Shown: in pieces, positions 45,301 through 58,446 of the stretch
Layout: every line of letters begins with the position of its first letter
Position numbering within the stretch: the stretch's first letter is position 1
From: Semisulcospira habei
Lineage: Eukaryota; Mollusca; Gastropoda; Semisulcospiridae
Length of the DNA: 64,000 bases
Direction: 5' to 3'
Assembly (NCBI GenBank): GCA_036245525.1
Contig: BTPG01000004.1
Span: forward strand, 18,989,103 to 19,053,102
Program-made: the position numbers and the translations under genes
The notes under the pieces: generated by a model
What the model was told of the DNA's origin: nothing
The model's input: only the letters and a program-made list of their open reading frames with translations
Database searches by the model: none

Positions 45301-48300
45301 TCAATATGTTAATATCATAATAAACAAAAAACATAGTAACACACCTAGATCCTTGAGCAAGTTGATGACATGGATTCCTGCAGATCTTGAGTGCACATTT
45401 CTGGAACATCATCATCATCATCATCATCATCAGTCCCTTGCCCGAACTGGGCGTTGGGGGGACTGAAAGGCAGCAGCAACAGACAGTGCTCTCCACTGAG
45501 TTCTATTTTGGGCGGTGGCAAGCAAGTCTGGCATCTCGAGTTCGGTCCATTCTTTTATGTTTGCGACCCAACTCTTTCTCTGACGACCTCGCCGACGACT
45601 TCCTTCGAGAGTGCCTTGGAGGATAGTCTTGGACAAGGTGTTGTGTCGGGTCACGTGGCCAAACCAAGCAAGCTTGCGCCGTTTCACGGTTGCCAGAAGG
45701 GGTTCATGTGGGCCCACCAGGGAAGTGACGATGCTCCGTACATATTCGTTGGTCTTGTGCTCGCGGTACGAGATGCGGAGCAACTTCCTCAGGCACTTGT
45801 TCTCAAAGGCCTGGATTTTCTTTTCTGAGTCTGCAAGCAGTGTCCAAGTCTCACAGCCGTAGAGTAGAATAGACACTACGAGGGACTTGTAAAGCCTGTA
45901 CTTGATGGTGAAGCTGATGGAGTTACTTCGCCATATCCTGTCCAGCCTGGCCATTGCGGATGTTGCTGTACCTATCCTGATACGGATCTCTGCTATGCAA
46001 CTACCGTCTTTGGACAGGGTGGCTCCCAAGTACTTGAAGCTATTGACCTCTTCTAGCTTCTGGCCGTTCATGTGAATGTTGCTGCTGCTGTCGCTTGTGG
46101 TGTTGATCATCACTTTGCTTTTATCCGTACTGATCTCCATGCCATAAGACCCTGCGCTACTTGAAAGTTTGTCTGTCAGGTTTTGGAGCTCACTATTGCT
46201 GCCTGCCATGAGGTCAATGTCGTCTGCGAATCGAAGATTGCACAGGGATCTGCCACCAATAGAGATTGAAGTATGGTGGTCGTGGAGGGTTTCCTGCATG
46301 ATCTTCTCCAGGAATATGTTGAAAAGGACAGGAGAGAGCAGGCATCCTTGACGGACACCGATCGTCGTCCTGAAGAACTCGCCTGACTGATTGTTAAGTA
46401 GAACCGCGCTGCAGGCGTTCTTGTAAAGCGCTTCTATCATTTGGATCAGTCCCTCCTCTATGTTGAACGATCTCATGACTTGCCAGAGTCCGTCGTGCCA
46501 GACGCGATCAAATGCTTTCCTGAAATCAATGAAGTTGTGGTAGAGTTCGCGCTGATGCTGCAGATGTTTCTCGATCAGGACGCGGCAGTTGAAAATCTGC
46601 TCTACAGTGCTTCTTCCAACTCTGAAGCCAGCCTGTTCTTCTGCCAGCAGTTCCTCGGCGAAAGTTTTGAGGCGGTTGAGAATGATTCTAAGCATTACTT
46701 TGCTAGGGTGACTTATCAGACTGATAGTTCTGTAGTTCTGGCACTGTTTCAGGTTTCCTTTCTTGGGGAGCGGGATCACTAGAGACTGTGTCCATTCTAC
46801 TGGCCATTTCTTTTGCTCCCAGATCTTTTGACAGAGTGTAGTGAGGACCTTCGTTGTTACTTCTCCTCCATGTTTCAACAGTTCAGCAGGTACGTTGTCT
46901 ACACCTGGAGACTTTCCTCCCTTCAGGCCGTGTACGGCTGCTTCCACCTCTTCAGCTAACACTGGCAGGTCTTCAGCCTTCCTGGCCCCAGCCTGGTTGT
47001 TTTGGAGGATGCTGGTGTCTGGCTCAGCCTTGTAGTTATACAAGTCTCGGCAGTACTCAGTCCATCTGTTTAGTACAGCAGTGTTTTCCGTAAGGAGTTG
47101 GCCGCTGCTGTCTTCGATGACTGTGGCTGTTCGCTGTTGAGTCTTGGTGAGGGTCCTTAGCGTTTCATAAGCCTTCTTGCTGTTGCCGTTTGCCATGCCC
47201 TCTTCCACGCTACAACACTGGTCTTCAATCCAATCTTCTTTGGCTTCTTTCATCCTCTTCCTGATCTTCTTGTTGACAAGTCTGTACTTGTTTGCTGATG
47301 TGAGGTCTTGGCCTCTCTTTTTCTTCCAGGCTCTCCTCTCATCACAGAGATCGAGGATGTCATCGGTGACCCAGGGCTGTTTGCGCTTCCTCTGCTTCCC
47401 CAGCACTTCTTCTGCTGTAGAAAGTAACACCTCTTTTATATTTCCAGCAAGGGTGTCTACGTCACAGTCCAAAGTAGCCAAGGCTGCAAATCTGCCTCCC
47501 ACCTGGGCTTGGAAGAGCTCTTCTACTTCCGGGTCTTTTAGCTTCTGGAGGTCGAATCTGATGCGAGGGCTCTTGCTATCTCGTTTCAATGCCAGCTTCA
47601 ACTTGAGGCTAGTAAGGACGAGGTTGTGGTCGCTGCCAATATCAGCGCCAGGAAAGGACCTCGTTTGTGCTTTGTTAATGCTGGATTTGAATCGTCGAGG
47701 CAGCAAGATGAAGTCAATCTGGTTATGGACCAGGCCTCCTGGCGATTGCCATGTCACTGTTCTTGACTTCTTGTGTGGATGGAGGGTATTAGCAACGGTG
47801 AGACGGTGATTCTGTGCGAACTCTAAAAGTCGCAGGCCTCTGTCGTTTGTTTCTCCAAGGCCAAACTTGCCAGCTGTTCCTGCCCATTGTTGGTAGGCGT
47901 CAGGGCCGATCTTTGCATTCCAGTCACCGAGGACAGTCAGAATGTCTTTCTTAGGTGTTTTCTTGATGATGTTGTCCAGTTGTTCGTAAAATTCTTCTAA
48001 TTCTTCATCATCATGATCTGCTGTTGGAGCGTATACTTGAATGATAGTGATGTTGTGCGGTCGGGCGGAGATGCGGATGGAGATTAGTCTGCTTGACACG
48101 GGGGTGCAGCTGATGACAGTTCCAGCCACCTCTGGAACATACGCACACAAACAAATTCTCTACTCAAGATTCAATGATAAATCAAAAATCAATACTTAGG
48201 CAACTTGAATAAATGTTTTTAAATGATGAAATACATCTACTTACACATCATGATCATAACTAATACTAACTAATGAGTATTGATAACTGAATACTCTGTA

Positions 48301-48813
48301 CATACTGGTGCCATCACAAGCTCAACTGAATTTGTGGCAAGATGTTGATTTTTTTTATAATGATACGAATAATATACATGCATAACAAAGCTGAACAGAC
48401 AAAATAAACACTTACACTGGCAAGTCAAACTTTTGAGCCAGCTTTATCTGCAAAAACAAAACATGAAGAATGTATACACAGTCCGCCTGCACACAACCAG
48501 TCAATGTCAGTGTTTCATCTCCACAGCACACAACGAGTACTGACACAAAAGACATGGACTACAGAGCACAGAATATAGACAGTAGAACCAGTTTCAGCAA
48601 CCACATTTTTGCAAGGAAAACAAATGGTCTTCAGAGATAATTACTCTCTCAAGAGACGTTTTGAAAGACAGTGTTACCTGTCATTAACGAGTATCATTTA
48701 GGCGGAAGCCACCTAAATGATCTTCTTTAATGACAGGTAACCTCTCATAAGGGTGGTTGCTTTGCTTTTAGTCCTTCAAAACAATATCTGCTGCAATGCA
48801 AAAATTGTAACCA

Positions 48814-48885
<72 letters not shown>

Positions 48886-51800
48886 ACAGAGTAACAGGCA
48901 CACAGAGTTACACACACGTCTGTTATATTATACCTGTCTGGAGAAAACCTCCCTCTGCGCATCTTTATCCTCTGGTGCAGGGCACACTCTAGGTGTGAAG
49001 TCAAGACCAACCTAAAAATATTGAAATAATTATACATGTGTACATGCACAAAATCACGTTAACATTTCTAAGGGTATGCATGACTGGTCACTCTTTATAT
49101 TCTCTTACATAAAATGTAGTTTCCCCATGATGCATATAATGCAGGTTAACATAACCATAGCAGTTTAACTCATTCAGCCCGACGGCCGTATTTCCAAAAT
49201 TTTGGAGGCATCATCTAATGACTATGTACTAGTTACAGGAGATGGATTGACCATGATACTTCAAAGGCAGAGCCAGATTAGCTTAGTGCCCAGCTAATCT
49301 GGCACTATCTTTAAAATATCATGGTCGACCCATCTACTGTAGTGAGTCAGGGCTGAATGGGTTAACAAGCTTACTGCAGGGTAACTGCAGTCATTCCCCA
49401 ATGCACAAAAGGCCATCGGGTCGACGTCGGCCACTGTTGACACACACATGGTCGTGCTTGGGCCAACGACGGACGATGTCGGCCTGATGGACTTCTGCAC
49501 ATTGGGTTCTGTAAGCATGGGTCAGCTCCAGCATAGTGTGGAGCATACATCCATCAACTCAGACCATGTCATTCTCATTTATGTTACAGTAATGATGGTA
49601 GTGAATTGAAACTAGTTCATGAAGAAAGCATCCATTTGGATGCCAAATATCTGTCCACACTATAACATATTTGACCCATTAAGCCAACAACAATTACATG
49701 GTTAGACCATGATTGTTCAAAGGTAGTGCCAGAACAGCATAGCACCTTCAGGTGCCATGCTATTCTAGCACCACCCTTGAACCATTATGGTCGGGCTGTC
49801 TACTGTACTGTTACAGTGTTACACTATTGAAGACTTCATGACAACTCCCAAACTGGGAACTTTAGCTGCAGGGCCCAATGTAACCACACATTCTGCAGTA
49901 TATTGGTGTGCATAACAACATTGCTGACCACAACCAGCTTCTCACCGTGGTATATTGTTTTTAAAAAAACAGAATTATCAGAATTATTACCTCTCCAATT
50001 GCTGCAAGCCTCTGGTAATGCACCTCCAAAAATGATTCCGCTTCCTCAAAGTTCTAGAGCAGAACATACGCAACATTGCTTTCACCTCCATGGTTAAATA
50101 CGGAACATTTTAAAATGATCTGTATTTATACACATTCTCAGCAAAAGTTGTAGTGTAAGAGACAGACCTACCATGATAACTCAATGGTAGTGCCTAATTA
50201 GTTTAATGTCCCTAAAGGGACTAATTTAATCCTTTGACTGTTGGTAGCTCTTTTTGTCATGATGATTCCTGCAGTAATCAACATGACAAAAAGCAATACC
50301 ATCAGCCAAAGGGTTCATCACGCACTACCCTCAAGTTATCCTTGCTGATCTATCTCCTACTACTGGCTCTGACATTAGAAAAGTTATGCACAATCTCAAG
50401 TTTGCTTTAGCCAAAATGACTGTGCTTTCAGTTTCTCAATATTTAAACTAGTGACTTGTTCAGTTTTTATGTCTGTTTAAATCCGAAACCTTACCGACAC
50501 AATAACACTTCCTATTGGGGTAATTTGTGAGTGTTATCTGAATTTGACATGCAGCAGACACAAAATGATAATTTGTAGATTATTTAACCCCTTCCCTCCA
50601 ATTGGTTGCAGATTGTGTATCTGAAGTCTTCGTTAACTGAGCACCAAAGAACCCCATCAGTAAGTGCATTAACATATACAAAGTTAGTTTATGCTAGTTT
50701 ATGACATGTACTGCTGTGACAGCCACAAATACATAATACCAATGTTAAGTGGTGTTATATATTTACTCTGCTACCAAAATCAATTGGCTTGCATGTTTTA
50801 TGTGATACATAGTCAGAAAGTGATGTGTAAAGGGATTTATACTTTATCCGTCTTATTTGTACTCTACTTTTATGATTATGTTTATTACTAATCCTTGAAT
50901 CTCTGTCTTGCATGAGCTGTGAGCTGTAACAAAAATATACCTTTGGGACAATAAATATCTTGAATCTTTAACCCTTATCATTCGGAATACACCACTGTAT
51001 GAAATACGTTCGACTAAAATAGTTCAAGGGTAGTGCCAGAATAGCTTGGCGCCTCTAGGGTGCATGCTATTCTGGCACCACCCTTGAAATAAAGCCATTG
51101 GTCTATATCCTTATCTGTATTTAGTATAATGTAGCTTGCATATGGCAGTGTACAAATTTGAAGCTGTTAGCCTCAGTGTGATATGGGTTAAACTGTTACA
51201 GTGTAAGTCATAAGGTAACATTGCCAACCTGCACATTCCCACAAAAAATGCAGTTTGGTGTACCACTCAAATGCACTATAGCCATTGCAAAATTTATTGC
51301 CCCAAAATCATACCTTTACTGTGACACTTCTTTCATTCAGCACATCTGTTGCAGGCTGCATGTGAAAACAATACAATGTCTGATTAGTATGAAAATACAC
51401 TGTAGCTGAAATGTGTGCTTGCCAGTGACTGTGATTTTCATTCTGAGCCTTTCGGTGCAAAGATCAAAAATCACAGACCAGATTTTACAAATGTACACAA
51501 AGTATTTGCACATGTGCACACATGTTGCATTATATGTTTTATTTGGCTAGCTGGTAAGTGGCGCAGTTTCATCCAGCCTCAGTAGAAAGCATGGACAAAG
51601 AACTGACATAACTCACAAAAAGGTTTCAAATGAACTGAATAGGTCATTACTTTAACCTTTTTCATCCTGATACACTACAGCTTGAAGCTCAAGGGTGTTG
51701 CCAGAATAGCTTGGCGCCTCAGGCGCCAAGCTATTCTGGCACCACCCTTGAGCTTAAGTGGTTGATCTATCTCCTAATCTGTAATGTAGCCTCCTTAGGA

Positions 51801-52245
51801 CAATAAGCAAATTTTAACACTCAGGATGTAATGGGTTAAGCTCAGTCAGCCCTGACCCACTACAGCAAAATACAAACAAATCAACTATGACACTAGTTCC
51901 AGGGTTGCGCCAGCATAGGTTGGTGCCTGGAGACACCAAGCTAATCTGGCACCACCTGGAACTACCATTGTAAATCTATCTGAATTGTTGCATAGTTTTC
52001 AACTGAGGGCAATTTATCAATTTATCCCTCGAAACTGGAGATTTGACCTTAGGTTGAAATTAATTTTAAAATGCTGATGCAGAAAAACAGGTACAGTACC
52101 TGCACTGGGTGGAGACCAAGGCAGGGCAAAACAAAGTCTGGATATCTGATGAAAAAAAAAAAACGTTTCAGTGAACATGTCCGTATACGTTCTTGGGGGC
52201 ACACCTGATTATGTAGTGTTGCCAGTCTCTGTGTGCGTACGCGTT

Positions 52246-52305
<60 letters not shown>

Positions 52306-55300
52306 CATGCGTGTGTGTGTGTGTTGGGGGATGAGGAGGGTGGAGATGGGGATGGGGTGATGATGATGACATTTGAGCATTAGCAATTTGATAAGTACCT
52401 CAACCAATACTTCCAAAGTACACTATAAGGAGACATAAAACTGCGTGAAACAGAAATTTTGTTTGTACACACATGCAGATTTCAAGACATGATTTGCTTT
52501 CTTCTTCAATTGACCCACATGCCCTTCAGTTTTATGCAAATGGGGTTAGAGAAGAAAGAGGAAACAAGTGGAATGGAGAGTGGGTATAAATTGAATTATT
52601 AGTGTTGTGTGGATATGTACCTGTCTGCAAGGTCCAACACTTTCTGAAAATCAGAAAATGCTTCCGACACAACCAGTGCACCTGCAACACCAACCTGCAA
52701 AATAGCAATGTCCAAGTCCACTAAGCAAAGTAAGCAAATGGTCCTCAGGCTGATGTTGGCCACAGGTGGCCTGTGTATAAAACGTCCCAGAGAAAAAATG
52801 AATACAGAAAAGACAATTACAACACAATTTATTAATTCATTAAAATTGACATACAAACAAGTCCACAATGTGCAACCTATCTTTAAAGTTATATTCTCCA
52901 GGATCAAGCATCTCAACAGTCAGAAAACTGTCTGCAACAGATACTGCTGACAGTATGTATATGGGTCCTTTGTGTATTATCTTAAAGCTTTATGATGTAA
53001 ATACAATGGCAAATGTTGAAATTCATCATTTGGAAAGTGTATTGTTTTTGTACCCGAGTCACGAATTTATCGTCTGTATCGGCCTCGTTTTGAATTAATA
53101 TGCATATTTATAAGCCTATGTCACAAGGCAGAACCCAGCTATCAGTGTATCACAATACTGCAGGTCATGAGGTCATCGGTGTGATGTACACACGTGTCAG
53201 TGTACATGTGTACTGATGTTCTCCGGGGTCCCTTTGACGTAATTTTTCACCAGAAAGTAGAATAAACTTCCGTACTCGCTATGCTGTCAAAATCACAATG
53301 CAGGTTCCTCTCGACCTGCTAATAGTATTGTACTAGTAATGATCGTGCGTACAGTAGTGCACCGAGGACTTGCGTGTTTGCGCTTGCAAAGCGAGTGTGC
53401 TGCGTCCACGGTGCCTAGTTTGACCTTTGATCCTTTACCCCTCAGAAACACGCACCGTCTTCCATCAGTGGAACAGAACATTGGTAATTATACTGACTTT
53501 CTGCACTGCAGCCAACTTCACGTCTCACACATCGAGGTCTACATAAAGCACCATTAGAAATGACAAATTTACCCTCGCAGCAGAAACACTACCTCTCTGA
53601 ATCGTGTAATTGAGAGCCGGCACAAACAGAAACATGTTACGACCAGAGATGTGCAACTTTGACACACACCGTAGTTTTTAGATCTCTGCAGCATAAAATG
53701 TGATAACTAGCTCATAACTATATGATAAAACAGGTTTAAAATCTTGCAAAATCAGTAGAGATCAATTCTACTGAAGATCATGAAATCTAAAAATCACTAG
53801 CGCTCGCGGAACTATAGGAAGATCGACAAAGACCGTAGATTACTGATTCAGCAGAAAAGTGACAAATTCCAGGTGGGTGGTCAAGCCAAACTCTTGCTTT
53901 ACGTGTTGCCACATGTCCATATTCCCTTGTCCGATGTCAATTCTGCTTAGGGGTATCTTGTCTCTCTTCCCCTTTCTTCTCTTCCGCAATTACCGAGTCT
54001 GTCAATGTTGACGCGACTCAATGATACTTTCTTTTTTCTTCACTGGTTTGTCTGCAATCTTGTCTCTGATTGGTTATAATTATGCAGATGACCTAAGGTC
54101 GTAGAGAATAGTTATGACGTCAGCTGCCATCGCCTATCAGAAGCAATCTTTTCAGGCATCTGTCAAAAGATTCCGGTGGGCCTCTTTTCGCTTTGAACAG
54201 ACGACAGAAAGCATTTGATGGGACAATAGGGTGGTCACTGACTAAGTGGGTATGTATACTGAAGCTCAGTAAAAGGTTTTTGCGAATTGAAGCCTTAAAA
54301 AAGGCTGGGTGTGCCCCTTTAAGATAAATTGCAAATTGTGTACTTGTTTGTATGTTTATTTTTTAAAAAGCGGGTTTAATACGAAATATTAATAAATTGT
54401 GCTGTAACTGTCTTTTCTAAGCATGTTTTGTTCTTCATTGGGATGTTCTCTGCATTTTACATGTTTGGCAGTCACCTTTTTTGTCTGGATTTGGCCTGTG
54501 TATAGCTGCTCTATCCTAGTAAGCAAAAAGTTCTCAGGACGTCAACCGCATATAGCCTGCGCAAAACTGTGTGCAGGCCAGCTCGGGCCAACCTTGGTCT
54601 CAAGACCTCTTGCCCACTAGGATATGTATGATCAAAATATCTATCTATCTATCTATATCCTGTAGTCTTACCGGCCGTTGGGGCACCACTGATGACTTGG
54701 CAACCAGCTCCCTTCATTCCTCTCTGTTCTCTGCCATTCTTAGCGTATCACCCAGCCTCAGTCCTGTCCACTGAGATATTGTCCTCCCATCTTTTCCTCT
54801 GTCTTCCTCTCCTTTGTCCTCCTTGCACAGTGCCTTGCAGGATTGTTTTGCAGGCCCTGCTGAACGCATGACATGCCCATACCACTTCAGTTTGCGTTTT
54901 TTCACAATGGCTAAGGTCTTCATAGGGCCCGATGGCTTGCCTGATTCAGCTTCCCACTTCCTCGTTCGTGATGTAATCTCTGTATGAAATGCCAAGCAGC
55001 CTTAAAAAACATCTCATTTCAGTGGCTTGTATCCTCCTTTCAAGGTTTGCTGGGAGGGTCCATGGCTCGCAGGCATACAAGAACACTGAGATGACTAAGG
55101 AGCGCATCAGTCTGATCTTGGAGCAGAGTGTGATATTTCTGTCCTTTCAAATGGTCTTCAATCTTGTTAGTGCTGTTGTTGTCTGCACAATCCTGGACAG
55201 TATTTCTGGTTTTGATCCCTCATCTGTCACAATGGCTCCTAAGTATTTGAATTTATTAACTGTTTCTAGTTTTTGGCTTCCAATCATGACATCAGTGCCA

Positions 55301-58300
55301 ATGCCACTGGTATTATTTGTCATCAGTTTGGTCTTCTCTGCACTGATTTCCATCCCATACACAATGGCACTGTCCAGCTTTTCCACCAGCTGAGCTAGCT
55401 CCTTGTCTGTTCCTGCAAGGCCATCAATGTCGTCCGCAAATCGCACGTTCGTGATTGTTCTGCCTCCAATACTGACAGTTCCTTCATGATCTTTCAGAGC
55501 ATCTGTCATGATTCTTTCCAGGAAGATGTTGAAAAGAGTAGGTGAGAGCAAGCAGCCTTGTCTGACTCTGACTGTAGTCCTAAACCAGTTTCCTTTTTTG
55601 CCGTTGAAGCAGACTGCGCTAGTGGCCTTGTTGTAAAGGTTTGCTACGACTTTGATCAGGTTGGCATTGATGTTGTATAGCTTCATGGTGGACCAAAGGG
55701 CTGCATGCCACATCCTGTCAAACGCTTTCTTAAAATCCACAAAGACATGATAGAGGTCTTGCTGGTGCTGGAGGTACCTCTCACATAGAACTCTCAGGTT
55801 GAAGATCTGCTCAGTTGTGCTGCGCCCTGGTCTGAAGCCTGCCTGTTCCTCAGCTATGATTTCCGCTGCCTGTAGCTTCAGCCTGTTCAGTAGGATCATT
55901 AACATGACTTTGCTTGGGTGGCATATAAGACTGATCGTGCGATAATTCTGGCATTGATGTAAGTTGCCTTTTTTGGGGAGAGTTATTATAAGTGATTGGG
56001 TCCATGGTGTGGGCCAATCCCCTGGCTGCCAGATCTTATTGCAGATTGTTAGTAAGGCGCTTATCATGTCTTCTCCCCCTTCTTGGACTAGTTCTGCAGG
56101 GATGTTGTCTGCTCCTGCTGCCTTCCCTTTTTTCAGCGACTTCACTGCAGCCTCTACTTCTTCTCGGAGGATGGGATAGTTACCATTGTTGGTCAAGGGT
56201 GGGTTGACAAGTATGCCTGGGTCCCCTGTAGCTCAGTGGTTGTACAAATCTGAGCAGTACACTGTCCATCTCTTCAGTATGTCTTGGTCTTCCGTTTGAC
56301 AGTTCCCTTCACTATCTTGAATGATCGAGGAGCGTCCTTGTTTTACACTGGTCAGGTCTTTCACCAGCTGGTATGCTTTTTTGCTATTATTTTTGTTCAG
56401 ATTTTCTTGTACATGTTTACACTGATCTTTAATCCACTTATTCTTTGCCTTTTCATTCTTTTCTTGATATCCAGGTTAATTTCCCTGTATTGTTTAGCTC
56501 CTTGTACCTCTGGTTTCTTTTTCTTTAATTCTCGATGCTTGTCACATAGAACAAAGATGTCAGCTGTAACCCAAGGTTTCTTTGCTTGTTTGCCAAGGAT
56601 CTCACTGGCTGTTTGGGTTACAGCAGTGTTAAATGTGTCGATCAGTGTGTCCACATCCGCGTCTTCTGCACCTAGAAGTAGCAGTGGCGCGAATTTTCCT
56701 CCTATCTTTGCATGGAAGGCTTCCGCTACCTCTGGGTCTTTCAGTTTCTCGAGGTCAAACTTGATTCTGGTGGGACCCTGCTTGTTGACCTTCTTTAGGC
56801 GGAGTCGGAAGGTCATCATCACTAAGTCATGGTCGCTTCCAATGTCTGCTCCTGGAAAACTTATTGTCTTGGCAATGTTCACACTGGTTTGGAAGTGTCT
56901 CTTCATCATGATATAGTCAATTTGGTTATGGTGCTCTCCGTTCGGGCTGTGCCATGTCCACCTTCTGGATGCTTTGTGTGGGCCAAACATGTTCATCAGC
57001 TTTAGATCATTTGAGCTGGCAAATTCCAGGAGCCTTAAGCCTCTGTCGTTGGTCTCTGCATTGCAGTAACGTCCGCATGTGCCTTTCCAGTTCCTAGCAG
57101 CATCCTCTCCTATTTTGGCATTCCAGTCTCCCTGCACCACAAGAATGTCTTTCTTGGGGGTCTGGTCCAAGACTTCTTGCAGTTGGTCATAGAAGTCTTC
57201 TATTTCCTGATCGCCATAGTCTGTTGTTGGGGCGTAAACTTGTACAATGGTGATATTGAATGGGGTTGCCCTCAAGCGTATGGTGATAAGCCTACTGGAG
57301 ACTGGCCGACAACTCATGACAGTGTTCACGATGTCTTTGTGGATGAGAAATCCGACACCCTGTTCGTGTTTGTCTTCTCTGCCACTGTAATACAGTTTGT
57401 GGTTTTGCTGGGTTGATGTTTCCCCAAAGTTCTTCCATCGTACTTCGCACAGTCCTAGGATGGTCCAGTGGTATCTGTTCATTTCGTGTGTCAGTTCCTC
57501 TACCTTTCCAGGCGTTCTTAATGTTCTGACGTTCCAGGTGCCAATGCTGATGTTGTTTCTGGCACGGAGTTTTGGTGGTGCACCAGTAACACACTTAACA
57601 CCTCTGCCCTGGCGCAAGACATAAGGTGTGGTCCTTGTTCCGGGCGATGACCGATCCGGTATGGATTGAGGTAAGGTTGTCATTGCATGTGGTGTGTCTT
57701 GGGCAAAAAGAACCTGGCGGCGCCCATCCCTCTCCAGGCTGTTAACCACAACCAAAACTCCACATAATTTGTGGCTCGCCTTGGTCCTGGACACATGGCC
57801 GATGAGACCCTCATAGGACTCTTTCGCCCTGGGTTGTGACTTCATCAAGGAAGTTCATACACCCAATCAGGTACCGTGTCAGCACCCTAGCCTTTGGTTA
57901 TCCAAAACCCAACCTGCAAGGCAGCAGGGGACTCATGGAGGGCGGGGTTGTCTATGTCCCGTGCAGATGTGAACATCTGCCCACTGCCCAAATGATGAAA
58001 ATATAACAAATGAAAAAAATGCTATTAATTCTGATTTAAGTATATTTGATACATGTATACTTTTCGTGAAATATCACTGATCCATGAAAGTTGTTTTAAC
58101 CCTTTGGCTGTCGGCAGCATTTTTTGTTGTGATGATTCCTTTACAGGATTGTATCATCACTACAAAAAGCGTTCCCAACCACCAAAGGGTTAACTTTATC
58201 TGTTTTGTTCTCTATCAAACAAATGTAAGTTCTTAAAACATTTTGTATGGTATGCTCACCTCTTTGGCTTTGCTGATAACATCATCAATATCCTGGAGTG

Positions 58301-58372
58301 AAAAAAAGTTGCTTTTCATTACTGCTGTAGCATCGCAACCACAAAATATATGCAGTCTATCTGTATTCAGAT

Positions 58373-58446
<74 letters not shown>

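Noticed and set aside
45391..45862. Plus-strand ORFs opposite LINE B (also 62758-63655 minus)
   Set aside because: Antisense shadows of the LINE B reverse transcriptase; identical in both copies because the LINE is.
48753..49049. ORFs through the (CA)n tract
   Set aside because: Low-complexity His/Thr or Val/Cys runs from a microsatellite.
53339..53557. 72-codon ORF near 53.4 kb as an exon
   Set aside because: No splice-site or homology support; lies in TATDN3 intron 2 on the opposite strand.
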